From: an uncultured Bacteroidota bacterium | GTDB taxonomy: Bacteria > Bacteroidota > Bacteroidia > Chitinophagales > Chitinophagaceae | Direction of reading: 5' to 3' | NCBI GenBank assembly: GCA_903882805.1 | Contig: CAIRYK010000065.1 | Span: 38,345-102,344, forward strand | DNA: 64,000 nt | Shown here: piece after piece, positions 45,042-54,043 of the stretch | Numbering within the stretch: the stretch's first letter is position 1 | Layout: every line of letters begins with the position of its first letter | Program-made: the position numbers and the translations under genes | The notes under the pieces: model-generated | Seen by the model: only the letters and a program-made list of their open reading frames with translations | What the model was told of the DNA's origin: nothing | Database searches by the model: none

Positions 45042-46085
45042 ATGTCGGTATTTCTAATAACAACATTGATAGTTCTGGTATTCGTCATTATCTACCAGAT
45101 AGGTAAGGCAAGTGAATATGCTACAGTACTGCGCGGTGAAGAGAAGGTAATGGCGCAAACTAATCGTACGATAGGTTGGCTCCTTCTTGCAACTTTCGTT
45201 TTCCTAATGTGGGGTATTTGGGAGTGTAATGAATATTTTAAAGGTGCATTGCTGCCAGTGGCTGCTTGTAAAACCGGCCAGAATTACGATTCTATGTTTA
45301 ACGTTACTGTAATGGTAACCGGTATTGTATTCTTTGCAACACAAGCTGTTTTATTCTGGTTTTGCTTCAAGTATCAGGCAAAAGATAAAGTAAGTACTTA
45401 CTTTTTTGCACACAATAACAAACTTGAATTGATATGGACGACAATTCCGGCAATCGCAATGGCCATATTGGTAGCAATCGGTTTACGTAACTGGTATGAG
45501 GTAACATCTCCTGCGCCAATGGACGCTACTGTTGTGGAAATAGTTGGAAAGCAGTTTAACTGGTTGGTGAGATACCCCGGTCAAGACAAGGAATTAGGTA
45601 AGCGTGATTTCCGCAAGATAAACGATGCAAACAATGTTCTCGGTCTTGATTGGACAGATCCACATAATAGTGATGATATTATCTCGCAAAGTGGTGAGTT
45701 GCATGTTGTTGTTAACAAGCCCGTTAAGTTGTTGATTGGTTCTCGCGACGTAATACATGATGTAGGGTTGCCTCACTTCCGTATTAAGATGGATGCTGTA
45801 CCTGGCATAACTACTACACTGTGGTTTACCCCTACAATCACTTCTGATTCAATGAAGTCAATAACAAAGAATCCAAATTTCGTCTATGAGATCGCTTGCG
45901 ATCAGTTGTGCGGTAAAGGCCACTATTCTATGCGCGGTACCATCATAGTTGAATCACAGGCTGACTATGATAAGTGGATGGCAAAACAAACTTCGTATTA
46001 TTCTGCGAACAACCCTGCTGCCACTCCAGCTCCTGCAGCTGAGCCAGTAAAAACGGATAGTGTAAAAGTAGTAACGATGAAATAA
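45042..46085 (+). CDS. coxB: Cytochrome c oxidase subunit II
   Basis: 347 residues. Membrane helices lie at ~1-17, ~45-62 and ~90-110, so there is one more hydrophobic segment than in the plainest subunit II. The CuA domain is complete: LPHFRIKMDAVPG and CDQLCGKGHYSM (~286-297, C-x3-C-x3-H-x2-M). There is no C-terminal haem c motif, so this is not a caa3 type by fusion; electrons come instead from the ACIII cytochromes. An Ala/Pro tail (AATPAPAAEP) ends it. It is 65 bases after actF, in line with ACIII-oxidase supercomplexes in Bacteroidota. Confidence 0.96.
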   Translation: MSVFLITTLIVLVFVIIYQIGKASEYATVLRGEEKVMAQTNRTIGWLLLATFVFLMWGIWECNEYFKGALLPVAACKTGQNYDSMFNVTVMVTGIVFFATQAVLFWFCFKYQAKDKVSTYFFAHNNKLELIWTTIPAIAMAILVAIGLRNWYEVTSPAPMDATVVEIVGKQFNWLVRYPGQDKELGKRDFRKINDANNVLGLDWTDPHNSDDIISQSGELHVVVNKPVKLLIGSRDVIHDVGLPHFRIKMDAVPGITTTLWFTPTITSDSMKSITKNPNFVYEIACDQLCGKGHYSMRGTIIVESQADYDKWMAKQTSYYSANNPAATPAPAAEPVKTDSVKVVTMK

Positions 46086-46120
46086 TCGGCTAAACGTAAA
46101 TAGCCATAAAAGTGCAAACA

Positions 46121-47944
46121 ATGAATCACGCAGAAACTATTACTCAAGGTACACATGTAGCGCATGGTCACGATGCTGCTTCGGGTCATCACGGTCACGA
46201 GCATCACGAACAGCATTTTATCTGGAAATATATTTTCAGTCAAGACCATAAAATGATTTCAAAACAGTTCTTGATCACTGGTATGATTTGGGCTGTCATC
46301 GGAGCTTTGTTCTCTGTATTTTTCCGCCTTCAATTGGGTTTTCCAGATAGCACTTTCCCTATCATGGAGAAATTTCTTGGAGAATGGGCTAAAGGTGGAA
46401 AACTCACTCCTGAATTTTATTACGCATTGGTAACAATGCACGGTACCATCTTGGTATTCTTTGTACTCACCGCTGGCCTGAGCGGAACCTTTGCTAATTT
46501 GCTTATACCTCTTCAGATTGGCGCACGTGATATGGCTTCTCCTTTTATGAACATGCTATCTTACTGGTTCTTCTTCTTGGCAAGCGTTATCATGATGATA
46601 TCGTTGTTTGTTGAGACTGGTCCTGCATCAGGTGGTTGGACCACCTATCCTCCACTGAGCGCTTTGAAAGAAGCATCCTTAGGTTCTGGTGTTGGTATGG
46701 ATCTATGGTTGTTGGGTATGGCTATGTTCGTTGTTTCCTCATTGCTTGGAGGTCTAAACTATATAAGCACGGTTTTGAACATGCGTACAAAGGGTATGAC
46801 TATGACCCGCATGCCTCTTACAATTTGGGCGTTGTTCTTTACAGCTGTTTTGGGCGTATTATCCTTCCCAGTGCTTTTCTCAGGTGTTCTTCTTTTGATA
46901 TTCGATCGTAACCTCGGTACAAGCTTCTATCTTTCCGAAATATTTATTGGCGGCAAAGCTTTACCGCATATAGGTGGATCAGCTATCCTCTATCAGCACT
47001 TATTCTGGTTCTTGGGTCATCCAGAAGTATACATCATTATGCTCCCAGGTATGGGTATGGCATCAGAGGTTTTATCTACGCACAGTCGTAAACCAATCTT
47101 CGGTTACTTTGCGATGATTATTTCATTAGTGGGTATTACCTTGTTAGCTTTCTTAGTATGGGCACACCACATGTTTGTTACAGGTATGAGTCCATTCCTT
47201 GGATCAATATTTGTACTGCTTACCCTCTTGATTGCTGTTCCTTCAGCGGTTAAGGTGTTCAACTGGTTAACTACTATTTGGCGCGGTAATATCAAGTTTA
47301 CTCCAGCAATGCTGTTTGCACTTGGTTTTGTATCTCTGTTTATCTCTGGTGGTCTTACAGGTATCTTCCTTGGTAACTCTGCTCTTGACATTCACTTGCA
47401 TGATACTTACTTCGTAGTCGCGCACTTCCATATAGTAATGGGTGTATCAGCCTTCTTTGGTATGTTCGCCGGTGTGTACCATTGGTTTCCAAAGATGTTC
47501 GGAAGGTTTATGAACAACAGTATTGCGTACATACACTTCTTTGTCACTTTCATTGGCGCTTACCTCATTTTCTGGCCAATGCACTATGAAGGTATCGCGG
47601 GTATGCCACGTCGTTATTACGATTATTCTGCTTGGGAATCATTCAAGCATTTCCAGAGCATCAATGGTTTTATCAGCATAGTAGCAACTATCGTTTTCTT
47701 TGTTCAGATATTGTTTGTGTTCAACTTCATCATTAGCATTTTCCGTGGCCGTAAGGTTACTACTCCAAACCCATGGAACGCTACGACCCTTGAGTGGACA
47801 ACACCAATCAATCCCGGACACGGTAACTGGGAAGGCGATATTCCAGAAGTTCACCGTTGGCCATACGATTACAAGGATGATGGTAATGGTAATGACTTTA
47901 TCCCTCAGACAACTCCATTGAGACCAGGAGAAGAGTCGCATTAA
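46121..47944 (+). CDS. coxA: Cytochrome c oxidase subunit I
   Basis: 607 residues from ATG 46121 (a GTG nine bases upstream is also in frame). It reduces O2 at haem a3-CuB and pumps protons. Visible: the His-rich N-terminus (HGHDAASGHHGHEHHEQH), the first haem a ligand in YYALVTMHGTI, GHPEVYI (~298, with the Glu of the proton path and the crosslinked His/Tyr), the CuB pair AHHMF (~347) and HDTYFVVAHFHIVMG (~426-440) with the last haem ligands. Twelve or so membrane helices. Subunit III is not next to it and must lie elsewhere. A long hairpin follows. Confidence 0.97.
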   Translation: MNHAETITQGTHVAHGHDAASGHHGHEHHEQHFIWKYIFSQDHKMISKQFLITGMIWAVIGALFSVFFRLQLGFPDSTFPIMEKFLGEWAKGGKLTPEFYYALVTMHGTILVFFVLTAGLSGTFANLLIPLQIGARDMASPFMNMLSYWFFFLASVIMMISLFVETGPASGGWTTYPPLSALKEASLGSGVGMDLWLLGMAMFVVSSLLGGLNYISTVLNMRTKGMTMTRMPLTIWALFFTAVLGVLSFPVLFSGVLLLIFDRNLGTSFYLSEIFIGGKALPHIGGSAILYQHLFWFLGHPEVYIIMLPGMGMASEVLSTHSRKPIFGYFAMIISLVGITLLAFLVWAHHMFVTGMSPFLGSIFVLLTLLIAVPSAVKVFNWLTTIWRGNIKFTPAMLFALGFVSLFISGGLTGIFLGNSALDIHLHDTYFVVAHFHIVMGVSAFFGMFAGVYHWFPKMFGRFMNNSIAYIHFFVTFIGAYLIFWPMHYEGIAGMPRRYYDYSAWESFKHFQSINGFISIVATIVFFVQILFVFNFIISIFRGRKVTTPNPWNATTLEWTTPINPGHGNWEGDIPEVHRWPYDYKDDGNGNDFIPQTTPLRPGEESH

Positions 47945-47961
47945 AAAAGGCTTATTTTGAC

Positions 47962-48016
47962 ATTGTATAAAACAAGAATACCGCTCCCTAGGGGCGGTAT
48001 TCTTGTTTTATACAAT
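47962..48016. terminator. Long bidirectional terminator after coxA
   Basis: A stem of ~26 bp with one G-T pair (47962-47987 with 47991-48016), loop cta. Both ends are A/T-rich (attgtataaaacaag and its complement). It sits between convergent coxA and the epimerase-like gene. Confidence 0.88.
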
Positions 48017-48030
48017 AGTTTTAGTTGCCT

Positions 48031-48690
48031 CTATGCGGCTAATTTATGTATGTCTTGTACTTCGATTATTTGTTTTGAATATCCGCTTTTTGCAACATTG
48101 ATCATGGAAATGCCTACTTCTTTTAATGTGGAGACTGAATTGTTTGCTATTAGTTTTAAAAAAGGATACATCCATGAAATGTACTTGACAAACTTCTGCG
48201 TATACTTCAACCCCGGAGTTGGGTGTATATATCCCGGTCTGAACATATATGCGGCGTGAAATCCCATAGCCATAATAGCATTTTCTGTTTTACCTTTGAC
48301 TCTTGCCCACATGTTTTTACCAAGTTCTGTGCTGTATGTTCCTGCGCCCGAGATATAACAGAAAGTCATCTTGGTATTTAGACGGTTGAGTGTTTTTGCA
48401 AATTTTGTAGTTAGCTCATAGGTCAACTTGGTATATTCAGCTTCATTTTTACCTATTGACGTCACGCCAGCGCAAAAAAAGCACGCATTGTAACCTGTGA
48501 GTTGAAGCAGCGCGTCATCAAGGTTAGAAAGGTCGGGTATAATTAGTTCTGTTAGTTTATTGTGGGTTGTTCCGCAAGGTTTGCGGCTTACGGACAATAC
48601 TTTTTCTACTGATTCGTTGTTTAGGCATTCATGTAATACACCTTCACCCACCATTCCGGTAGCCCCTGTCAGAATTACTCTAAGTTTCAT
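48031..48690 (-). CDS. NAD(P)-dependent epimerase/dehydratase-family protein
   Basis: 219 residues, an atypical short SDR. The Rossmann motif VILTGATGMVGEGVLHECL is clear. Other marks: ACFFCAGVTSIG, FCYISGAGTYS and FRPGYIHPTPGLK. Such proteins are mostly NAD(P)H-binding reductases or assembly factors; no substrate can be read. It lacks the standard YxxxK but has a Tyr within GTYSTELGKNMWARVKGKTE that could serve. It is 27 bases downstream of the DUF7033 deacetylase gene, so it belongs to a three-gene minus-strand operon. Confidence 0.78.
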   Translation of the reverse strand: MKLRVILTGATGMVGEGVLHECLNNESVEKVLSVSRKPCGTTHNKLTELIIPDLSNLDDALLQLTGYNACFFCAGVTSIGKNEAEYTKLTYELTTKFAKTLNRLNTKMTFCYISGAGTYSTELGKNMWARVKGKTENAIMAMGFHAAYMFRPGYIHPTPGLKYTQKFVKYISWMYPFLKLIANNSVSTLKEVGISMINVAKSGYSKQIIEVQDIHKLAA

Positions 48691-48717
48691 ATTGTTAGTT
48701 GTTTTTTGATAGACCGG

Positions 48718-50031
48718 TTATGCAGTTGGTTTGTTTTCCTCGAGAAATGCTTCATAAGCCTGTCGCCACCCGGTCCATTCTGTGCTCATTCCGACTGAAA
48801 AGTTGTGGTAGACAGTTGTTAGTTGACTTCCTGTTTTTCTTAGTAAGCGCGTCATATTTGTTAGTCTTTCTATGGCCTCCTGCGGCGTTAGTCTGAGTTC
48901 GTAATGGGCTGTTGTATCCATAAAGCAAAATGGGTAGATACGCAGGTTTGTTGTGGTTTCATTTTGAATATTATACCACAAGAATGAACTACCCGTGCCT
49001 GCTCTAAAACCTAATTTCGAACCATAACCCATGCTGTAATCTACTTCTATATTGTTGGCAATAAGCAGTTTGTAGGTTTCGGGCATTTTGATTTTTATGT
49101 AATGCTGTCTGGATATCTTTATAGTTTGGTTAGTTATATTCTGTAACGTATTTATTTCAGATCTTGTAATAGATTCTTGATAGGAATAGTAGGAAGGATG
49201 TATTCCTATTTCTCCATCTTTTGCCACGTTTTTTATCACCCTGATCATTGCAGGATTGAGTGGGTGTATGTTTTTATCGAAAGCGCTGGTTTTGTCGGCG
49301 CATAGGATGAAATATATAGGACGATAGTTGTGTAGCTTGTGCAGCTGGCGTAGCCACCTAAATGAGTCGTATGGGTCTTTCAGCTTCTTTTTTAGCACGC
49401 GTGTGCGTTCTGCTATCTGTACCATGTCCATGCGGAGTATAGCCCTTAGATAAGCTCCGAAGATGCGCCGAACACCTTTGTGCAAATGGGAATAGGCAAT
49501 ATCGATATCGTAAGTTGGTAAATAAGTAAACAGATGTTGTGGAATGTTCTTTCCTGTGGTTGTGTTTAACATGCGGCGAAAGGCATCGACCCATTCATCT
49601 ACTATTGGTCTGGATAGTAAGCCTTTACGATATAGTATACTCTCTGTAGGCGGGTAGCGGTTGTGCTTATCGGGTGTATAGGTATAGTATTCTTCATACC
49701 TGCTGAGCAGATAGAAAATTGCGCTCAGCATATCGAAGTTGAGCGTCATTGAGTCATCATTTGTGGAAAATAATGTTGGTAGTTCTTGCCATATTCCTGC
49801 TGCTGGTTTTTGATCGGCAACGCCGGTTTCCCATAGCAGGCCGACATCTGGAATAGATATGGCGCCATTGCTGGTGGCGCCATACGATATGATTAATGCA
49901 TTAGAGTTTGAATTAGTTGGTTTAGTGTCGATCAAGGTGTACGATAGTTGTAAGCGTTCTTTTATCAGCCAATCGAGGACATAAGTGAGTCTCGGGCTAA
50001 TATTGGGGCTGTATACTACTATAGTTTCCAT
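48718..50031 (-). CDS. DUF7033/polysaccharide-deacetylase-like protein
   Basis: 437 residues from the ATG at 50031 (METIVVYSPNISPR); the frame is open 21 codons further. The N-terminal ~110 residues match DUF7033, seen ahead of carbohydrate-esterase-4-type domains in Bacteroidota. The C-terminal part has the catalytic-type motifs TYDIDIAYS (~178-186) and IGIHPSYYSY (~275), as in CE4 deacetylases, but spaced with a large insert. No signal peptide, so the protein is probably cytosolic. The role may be removal of an acetyl group from a glycan precursor (inference). It is 10 bases after the LutB-like gene. Confidence 0.78.
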   Translation of the reverse strand: METIVVYSPNISPRLTYVLDWLIKERLQLSYTLIDTKPTNSNSNALIISYGATSNGAISIPDVGLLWETGVADQKPAAGIWQELPTLFSTNDDSMTLNFDMLSAIFYLLSRYEEYYTYTPDKHNRYPPTESILYRKGLLSRPIVDEWVDAFRRMLNTTTGKNIPQHLFTYLPTYDIDIAYSHLHKGVRRIFGAYLRAILRMDMVQIAERTRVLKKKLKDPYDSFRWLRQLHKLHNYRPIYFILCADKTSAFDKNIHPLNPAMIRVIKNVAKDGEIGIHPSYYSYQESITRSEINTLQNITNQTIKISRQHYIKIKMPETYKLLIANNIEVDYSMGYGSKLGFRAGTGSSFLWYNIQNETTTNLRIYPFCFMDTTAHYELRLTPQEAIERLTNMTRLLRKTGSQLTTVYHNFSVGMSTEWTGWRQAYEAFLEENKPTA

Positions 50032-50041
50032 CGCAAATTGA

Positions 50042-51415
50042 TTAGGGGTTTTGTTCCTTCCATAGTTTATTGAACGATTTTGCCGCAAATTCAAGCGCCC
50101 CCCTGTTCTGTCCCCACGTATCTTTAAATAGCGTGTTCACTACTTTGCTTTTTATTCCCGAACCTGCTATGTTCATAATTGTTCTACTCAACATTGCGCG
50201 TTTCCACACACCCCATGTCAGGTTTTCGGCGTTGGTATTCAATCGTTCATTTACTGCTATGGTCCTGTTTTCCAGCAGCATTTCATGAATGTTTATTTTT
50301 AGTGGGCACACCTCCGTGCAGTTGCCGCACAGGCTTGATGCATAGCTCATGTGCTTAAACTCTTCCATGCCTTTGAGGTGTGGCGTTATTACCGAACCTA
50401 TAGGCCCGCTATAGGTGGCGCCATAGGCATGTCCGCCTATGTTTTTATATACCGGGCAGGCATTAAGGCAACTACCGCAACGAATACAATACATACTCTC
50501 GCGCACTTCTTTGCGTAGCAGATTAGTACGGCCGTTATCGAGCAGTATTACATACATTTCTGTTGGTCCGTCGGTTTCTTTAGGCCGGCGTGGGCCTGTA
50601 AGCACCGAGTTGTATACTGTAAGGTTTTGCCCGGTGCCAAATGTTGCCAGCAGCGGCCAAAACAGATGTAAATCGTTGACAGAAGGCAGAATCTTCTCTA
50701 TTCCTACTATTGATATTTGTGTTTTGGGGAAGGTAGTGCATAGCCGCGCATTACCTTCGTTTTCAGTAATGCAAACGCCGCCTATATCGGCCAGCAGGAA
50801 ATTACCGCCGGTAATGCCTACCTGTGCAGAGGTGTACTTTGCACGCAGTTTTTTACGGGCTATCCGGGTAATTTCTGTTGGCGGCAGATTGGGTTCGGTT
50901 CCCAGTTTTTCGTGAAACAGCTTGGCTACATCTTCCTTGCTTTTGTGCATAGCAGGGGTAACAATGTGGTATGGAGCCTCGCCATCGAGCTGCTGAATGT
51001 ATTCGCCAAGGTCGGTTTCTACAGATTCAATATTGTTGCGTTCCAGAAAATCGTTGAGGTGAATTTCTTCCGTCACCATCGATTTCGATTTAACTACCTG
51101 TTGCGTGTTTTTTTCTTTGCATATCTGCAATACTGCATCAAGGGCATCGTCAGCTGTTTCTGCCCATATAACCTTTCCGCCATTCGACACAAATTTCTTC
51201 TCAAACTGTTCCAGATATTTATCCAGTTGGTTGATGGCTTTCCACTTTATGTTTTTGGCTTTTTGGCGCGCCAGCTCCAGTTCGGCAAACTGCTGCTTGC
51301 CCTTCACTACACTGTCGTTGTACTTACCTATATTGAACGCTATCTTGCGTTTATGCTCCAGGTCTTGTGCCTTCACCTGACTCTTGGCAAGAAATGCTGT
51401 TTGTTGTACGGTCAT
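50042..51415 (-). CDS. LutB-like iron-sulfur protein (LUD domain)
   Basis: 457 residues. The LUD domain spans ~45-300 (KSKSMVTEEIHLNDFLERNNIESVETDLGEYIQQL, GITGGNFLLADIGGVCITENEGNARL) and a ferredoxin domain follows with two [4Fe-4S] groups (CIRCGSCLNACPVY, CGNCTEVCPLKI). It matches LutB/LldF/YkgF, one of three parts of the L-lactate oxidation complex LutABC. Neither lutA nor lutC lies in this window; the two downstream genes are instead a deacetylase-like and an epimerase-like protein. First gene of the three-gene operon, with a TAATTTTG box 24 bases upstream. Confidence 0.92.
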   Translation of the reverse strand: MTVQQTAFLAKSQVKAQDLEHKRKIAFNIGKYNDSVVKGKQQFAELELARQKAKNIKWKAINQLDKYLEQFEKKFVSNGGKVIWAETADDALDAVLQICKEKNTQQVVKSKSMVTEEIHLNDFLERNNIESVETDLGEYIQQLDGEAPYHIVTPAMHKSKEDVAKLFHEKLGTEPNLPPTEITRIARKKLRAKYTSAQVGITGGNFLLADIGGVCITENEGNARLCTTFPKTQISIVGIEKILPSVNDLHLFWPLLATFGTGQNLTVYNSVLTGPRRPKETDGPTEMYVILLDNGRTNLLRKEVRESMYCIRCGSCLNACPVYKNIGGHAYGATYSGPIGSVITPHLKGMEEFKHMSYASSLCGNCTEVCPLKINIHEMLLENRTIAVNERLNTNAENLTWGVWKRAMLSRTIMNIAGSGIKSKVVNTLFKDTWGQNRGALEFAAKSFNKLWKEQNP

Positions 51416-51438
51416 TATGTTCCTTCGAATGCTGGTTG

Positions 51439-51446
51439 CAAAATTA
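51439..51446 (-). promoter_or_regulatory. Candidate -7 box of the LutB-like operon
   Basis: Minus-strand TAATTTTG fits TAnnTTTG and ends 24 bases before the start. No clear -33 TTTG is seen. Confidence 0.4.
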
Positions 51447-51672
51447 GCGGATATTGGGCAGTCTGTTTTGCCAAATTATCGTTTCATAGCGTTGTTTTGC
51501 AGCGATAGGGGCAATAATGTTTGTCTTAAAAAATGGATTCCGATATAGAAGGGTATAAATGCAAACAGATAATACGGGCTATTCAGTGCATTACAAGGCA
51601 GGTGAGTAAAAAAGTAGAGGAAGATAGGAGATGGGTATCGGATAAGGTAAAGAGAATGTACTGAAATCGGAA

Positions 51673-52080
51673 TTAGAGATTAGCAGTTAGTTCTTTTAGT
51701 TCGGGATAATGGTTTATTTGTTCGTATTGCAGATACTGTCTATAAGTAAGTATGTCTTTCAGGGCTTTTTTCAATTCCTGATGAATGTACATTTTCTGGT
51801 CGATAGCAGGTTTGCTCAGGCTTTCTGCAGCTAATGCTTTTGGGTTTTCCAGATTTTCGAGTATGGAGCAGTATATTTTCTGTGTTTGATCGCAGGTAAG
51901 GTAAAGCGTATTGCCATAAGCATTGGCAATGTTGGCGGCATGGTCTTCGTTGGTCTCTTTAAGGTTGCTTGGGAAATAGTTGGTAAGATTAAACGGCGAC
52001 AGATGCCTGATAGACGTCTGCGCCCTCAATGAAGAATTGAGTCCTGTTAGCAAAACGATAGCAAAAAGGAGTTTTTTCAT
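51673..52080 (-). CDS. Small secreted protein of unknown function
   Basis: 135 residues; signal peptide MKKLLFAIVLLTGLNSSLRAQ. The mature part is helical and charged, with repeated Leu/Lys/Glu stretches (LTCDQTQKIYCSILENLENP, HQELKKALKDILTYRQYLQYEQ). The pattern is like small periplasmic proteins of the Spy/CpxP type or DUF-type sensors, but I see no clear LTxxQ motif pair, so I do not assign it. It stands alone between LutB and a small lipoprotein; the 257-base gap on its left (51416-51672) holds only the LutB promoter and AT-rich sequence. Confidence 0.65.
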   Translation of the reverse strand: MKKLLFAIVLLTGLNSSLRAQTSIRHLSPFNLTNYFPSNLKETNEDHAANIANAYGNTLYLTCDQTQKIYCSILENLENPKALAAESLSKPAIDQKMYIHQELKKALKDILTYRQYLQYEQINHYPELKELTANL

Positions 52081-52241
52081 ATAAAAACTATTTATTGTTA
52101 AAAGTACACGACAGATACAATATAACCAAATAATATGGTATTTTATTGTTAAAGTTTACAAATAGATGAGATACGCGCACAGCAATACCTAGCCCTCTAC
52201 CGCAACACTATATAAGACTGATTAATTTAACTTTTGGTTGG

Positions 52242-52565
52242 TTATTGCGATAATGAAATAACATTATACAAGTCAGGTCCAGTACCGGGATGGTCGGTTT
52301 TTTTTGCAATGATCACTACGTTTTTATCTTCGTAGTTGGACAGTGTCACATAATCACTTTTCAGCAGGTAGGTTCTGCCCACCACGCCGCCATACGTACT
52401 CTTTAGCATATGGGTGCCGTAGGTTACGGTATACGTGCTGTCTTTTACCAATAGCTTGCCGGTAATTTGTACATCGGGCGTATCGGCATTTGTTCCTTTT
52501 TTACAGCTCATAACAGATACAAGGGCCACGGAAGCAAGCAGTAAAGTTTGTTTGAACAGATGCAT
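52242..52565 (-). CDS. Small lipoprotein of unknown function
   Basis: 107 residues from the ATG at 52565, chosen because it opens a lipoprotein leader (MHLFKQTLLLASVALVSVMSC); the frame is open 32 codons further up without sense. The mature ~87 residues are strand-rich (ITGKLLVKDSTYTVTYGTHMLKS, YLLKSDYVTLSNYEDKNVVIIAKK), a small beta-barrel-like pattern. No family recognised. It lies divergently from mqnC across 183 bases. Confidence 0.65.
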   Translation of the reverse strand: MHLFKQTLLLASVALVSVMSCKKGTNADTPDVQITGKLLVKDSTYTVTYGTHMLKSTYGGVVGRTYLLKSDYVTLSNYEDKNVVIIAKKTDHPGTGPDLYNVISLSQ

Positions 52566-52748
52566 GATAAAATGATTTACAAAGATGTGTACAAAAATAG
52601 CGTATTCCTGCAATAGCGCCAACCAAAATTGACAGTGTCGCGGGTATTTGCAGCAAGCCATTTTCGGTAGTATTTATAGTATCTCTTTATACACCAATAT
52701 AATACCCTCCAATTATTTCAGTAATTTCGCAACCTAAACGATGATTTG

Positions 52749-53873
52749 ATGGAACTGCAAGGGTTGTACGAACGGGCTATGAAATTTGATTTTCTGAGCG
52801 CAGAAGAGGGTGTGTTTCTGTTTGAACATGCCCCGCTGGCCGATTTGATGTATATAGCCAATGAACTGCGGAAAATACAAGTGCCGCATGGTAAGGTAAC
52901 CTGGATAATAGACCGCAACGTAAACACCACCAACGTATGTATAGCCAATTGCAAATTCTGCAATTTCTACCGCATACCCGGCCATCCGGAATCGTATATT
53001 ACCGATATTGAGACTTACAAAATAAAGATAGACGAGACCTTTAAATATGGCGGCGAACAACTGCTGTTGCAAGGCGGCCATCACCCCAAGCTGGGGCTTG
53101 CCTACTATGTAGACCTCTTCAAGGAACTTAAAAAGCTATACCCAACCCTAAAACTACACGCACTGGGTCCGCCAGAGATTGCGCACATAACCAAGCTGGA
53201 GAAAAGCACGCACCACGAGGTGCTGAAAGCCCTCATAGAAGCCGGACTGGACAGCCTGCCAGGCGCAGGCGCTGAGATACTGAACGACCGGGTAAGGCGG
53301 CTGGTATCGAACGGGAAATGCGGCGCGCAAGAGTGGCTGGATGTGATGCACGAAGCCCACAAGCTGGGCCTGACGACCAGCGCTACCATGATGTTTGGCC
53401 ACGTAGAAACTCTTTATGAGCGATTTGAACACCTGGTGAAGCTGCGCGAGGTGCAGGCTAAAAAGCCGGAAGGCGCTAAGGGTTTTCTGGCCTTTATACC
53501 CTGGACGTTTCAGGATGTAGATACGCTGCTGCAAAAGATACGCGGATCTAAAAACATGACAACTCCGGAAGAATACATAAAAATGATAGCCCTGTGCCGC
53601 ATAATGCTGCCCAATGTAAAGAACATACAGGCATCGTGGCTTACAGTGGGTAAGCAGGTAGCGCAGGTATGCCTGCATGCCGGCGCCAACGATTTCGGCT
53701 CTATAATGATAGAGGAAAACGTGGTGAGCGCCGCCGGAGCCCCGCACAGATTTACCGCCAAAGGCATACAAGACTCGATACGCGAAGCCGGATTTGAACC
53801 CCAACTCCGCAACCAGCAATACGAGTTCCGGAAGATGCCCGAACTACTGGAAGAACAAGTAATAGGCTATTAA
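52749..53873 (+). CDS. mqnC: Dehypoxanthine futalosine cyclase (menaquinone synthesis)
   Basis: 374 residues from ATG 52749 (a TTG overlaps one codon earlier). A radical-SAM enzyme: CIANCKFCNFYR (C-x3-C-x2-C, ~60-70) binds the [4Fe-4S] cluster. The family pattern continues with GGEQLLLQGGHHP, HALGPPEIAH and GAGAEIL. It cyclises dehypoxanthinyl futalosine, a late step of the futalosine menaquinone pathway. The sequence fits MqnC better than MqnE because of the NVCIANCKFCNFYR and GGHHP wording. The other mqn genes are not in the window. The quinone it helps make would be the substrate of the ACIII operon at 36-45 kb. A terminator follows. Confidence 0.94.
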   Translation: MELQGLYERAMKFDFLSAEEGVFLFEHAPLADLMYIANELRKIQVPHGKVTWIIDRNVNTTNVCIANCKFCNFYRIPGHPESYITDIETYKIKIDETFKYGGEQLLLQGGHHPKLGLAYYVDLFKELKKLYPTLKLHALGPPEIAHITKLEKSTHHEVLKALIEAGLDSLPGAGAEILNDRVRRLVSNGKCGAQEWLDVMHEAHKLGLTTSATMMFGHVETLYERFEHLVKLREVQAKKPEGAKGFLAFIPWTFQDVDTLLQKIRGSKNMTTPEEYIKMIALCRIMLPNVKNIQASWLTVGKQVAQVCLHAGANDFGSIMIEENVVSAAGAPHRFTAKGIQDSIREAGFEPQLRNQQYEFRKMPELLEEQVIGY

Positions 53874-53876
53874 TAA

Positions 53877-53913
53877 AACAGCAACGGCGCCGCATGGCGC
53901 CGTTACTGTTTTA
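53877..53913 (+). terminator. Terminator of mqnC
   Basis: A 15-bp stem with one C-A mismatch, aacagcaacggcgcc with ggcgccgttactgtt (53877-53910, loop gcat), followed by tttta. Confidence 0.8.
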
Positions 53914-53954
53914 TCGAATAGTTGGGAGCGCTACGAGGGTGGTGCGACTACGTA

Positions 53955-54017
53955 CGATGCCTACGGCATCGCCAAAGTATTGGATAATACAATGCACATG
54001 CGAAGCCTACGGCATCG
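53955..54017. repeat. Two copies of the GATGCCTACRGCATC palindrome
   Basis: cgatgcctacggcatcg at 53955-53971 and the variant cgaagcctacggcatcg at 54001-54017. The same family recurs in the repeat block at 63.5-64.0 kb. Here the copies lie directly before a truncated hipA fragment. Confidence 0.75.
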
Positions 54018-54043
54018 AGGGGGGTATTGGGTTCGTGCATTTG

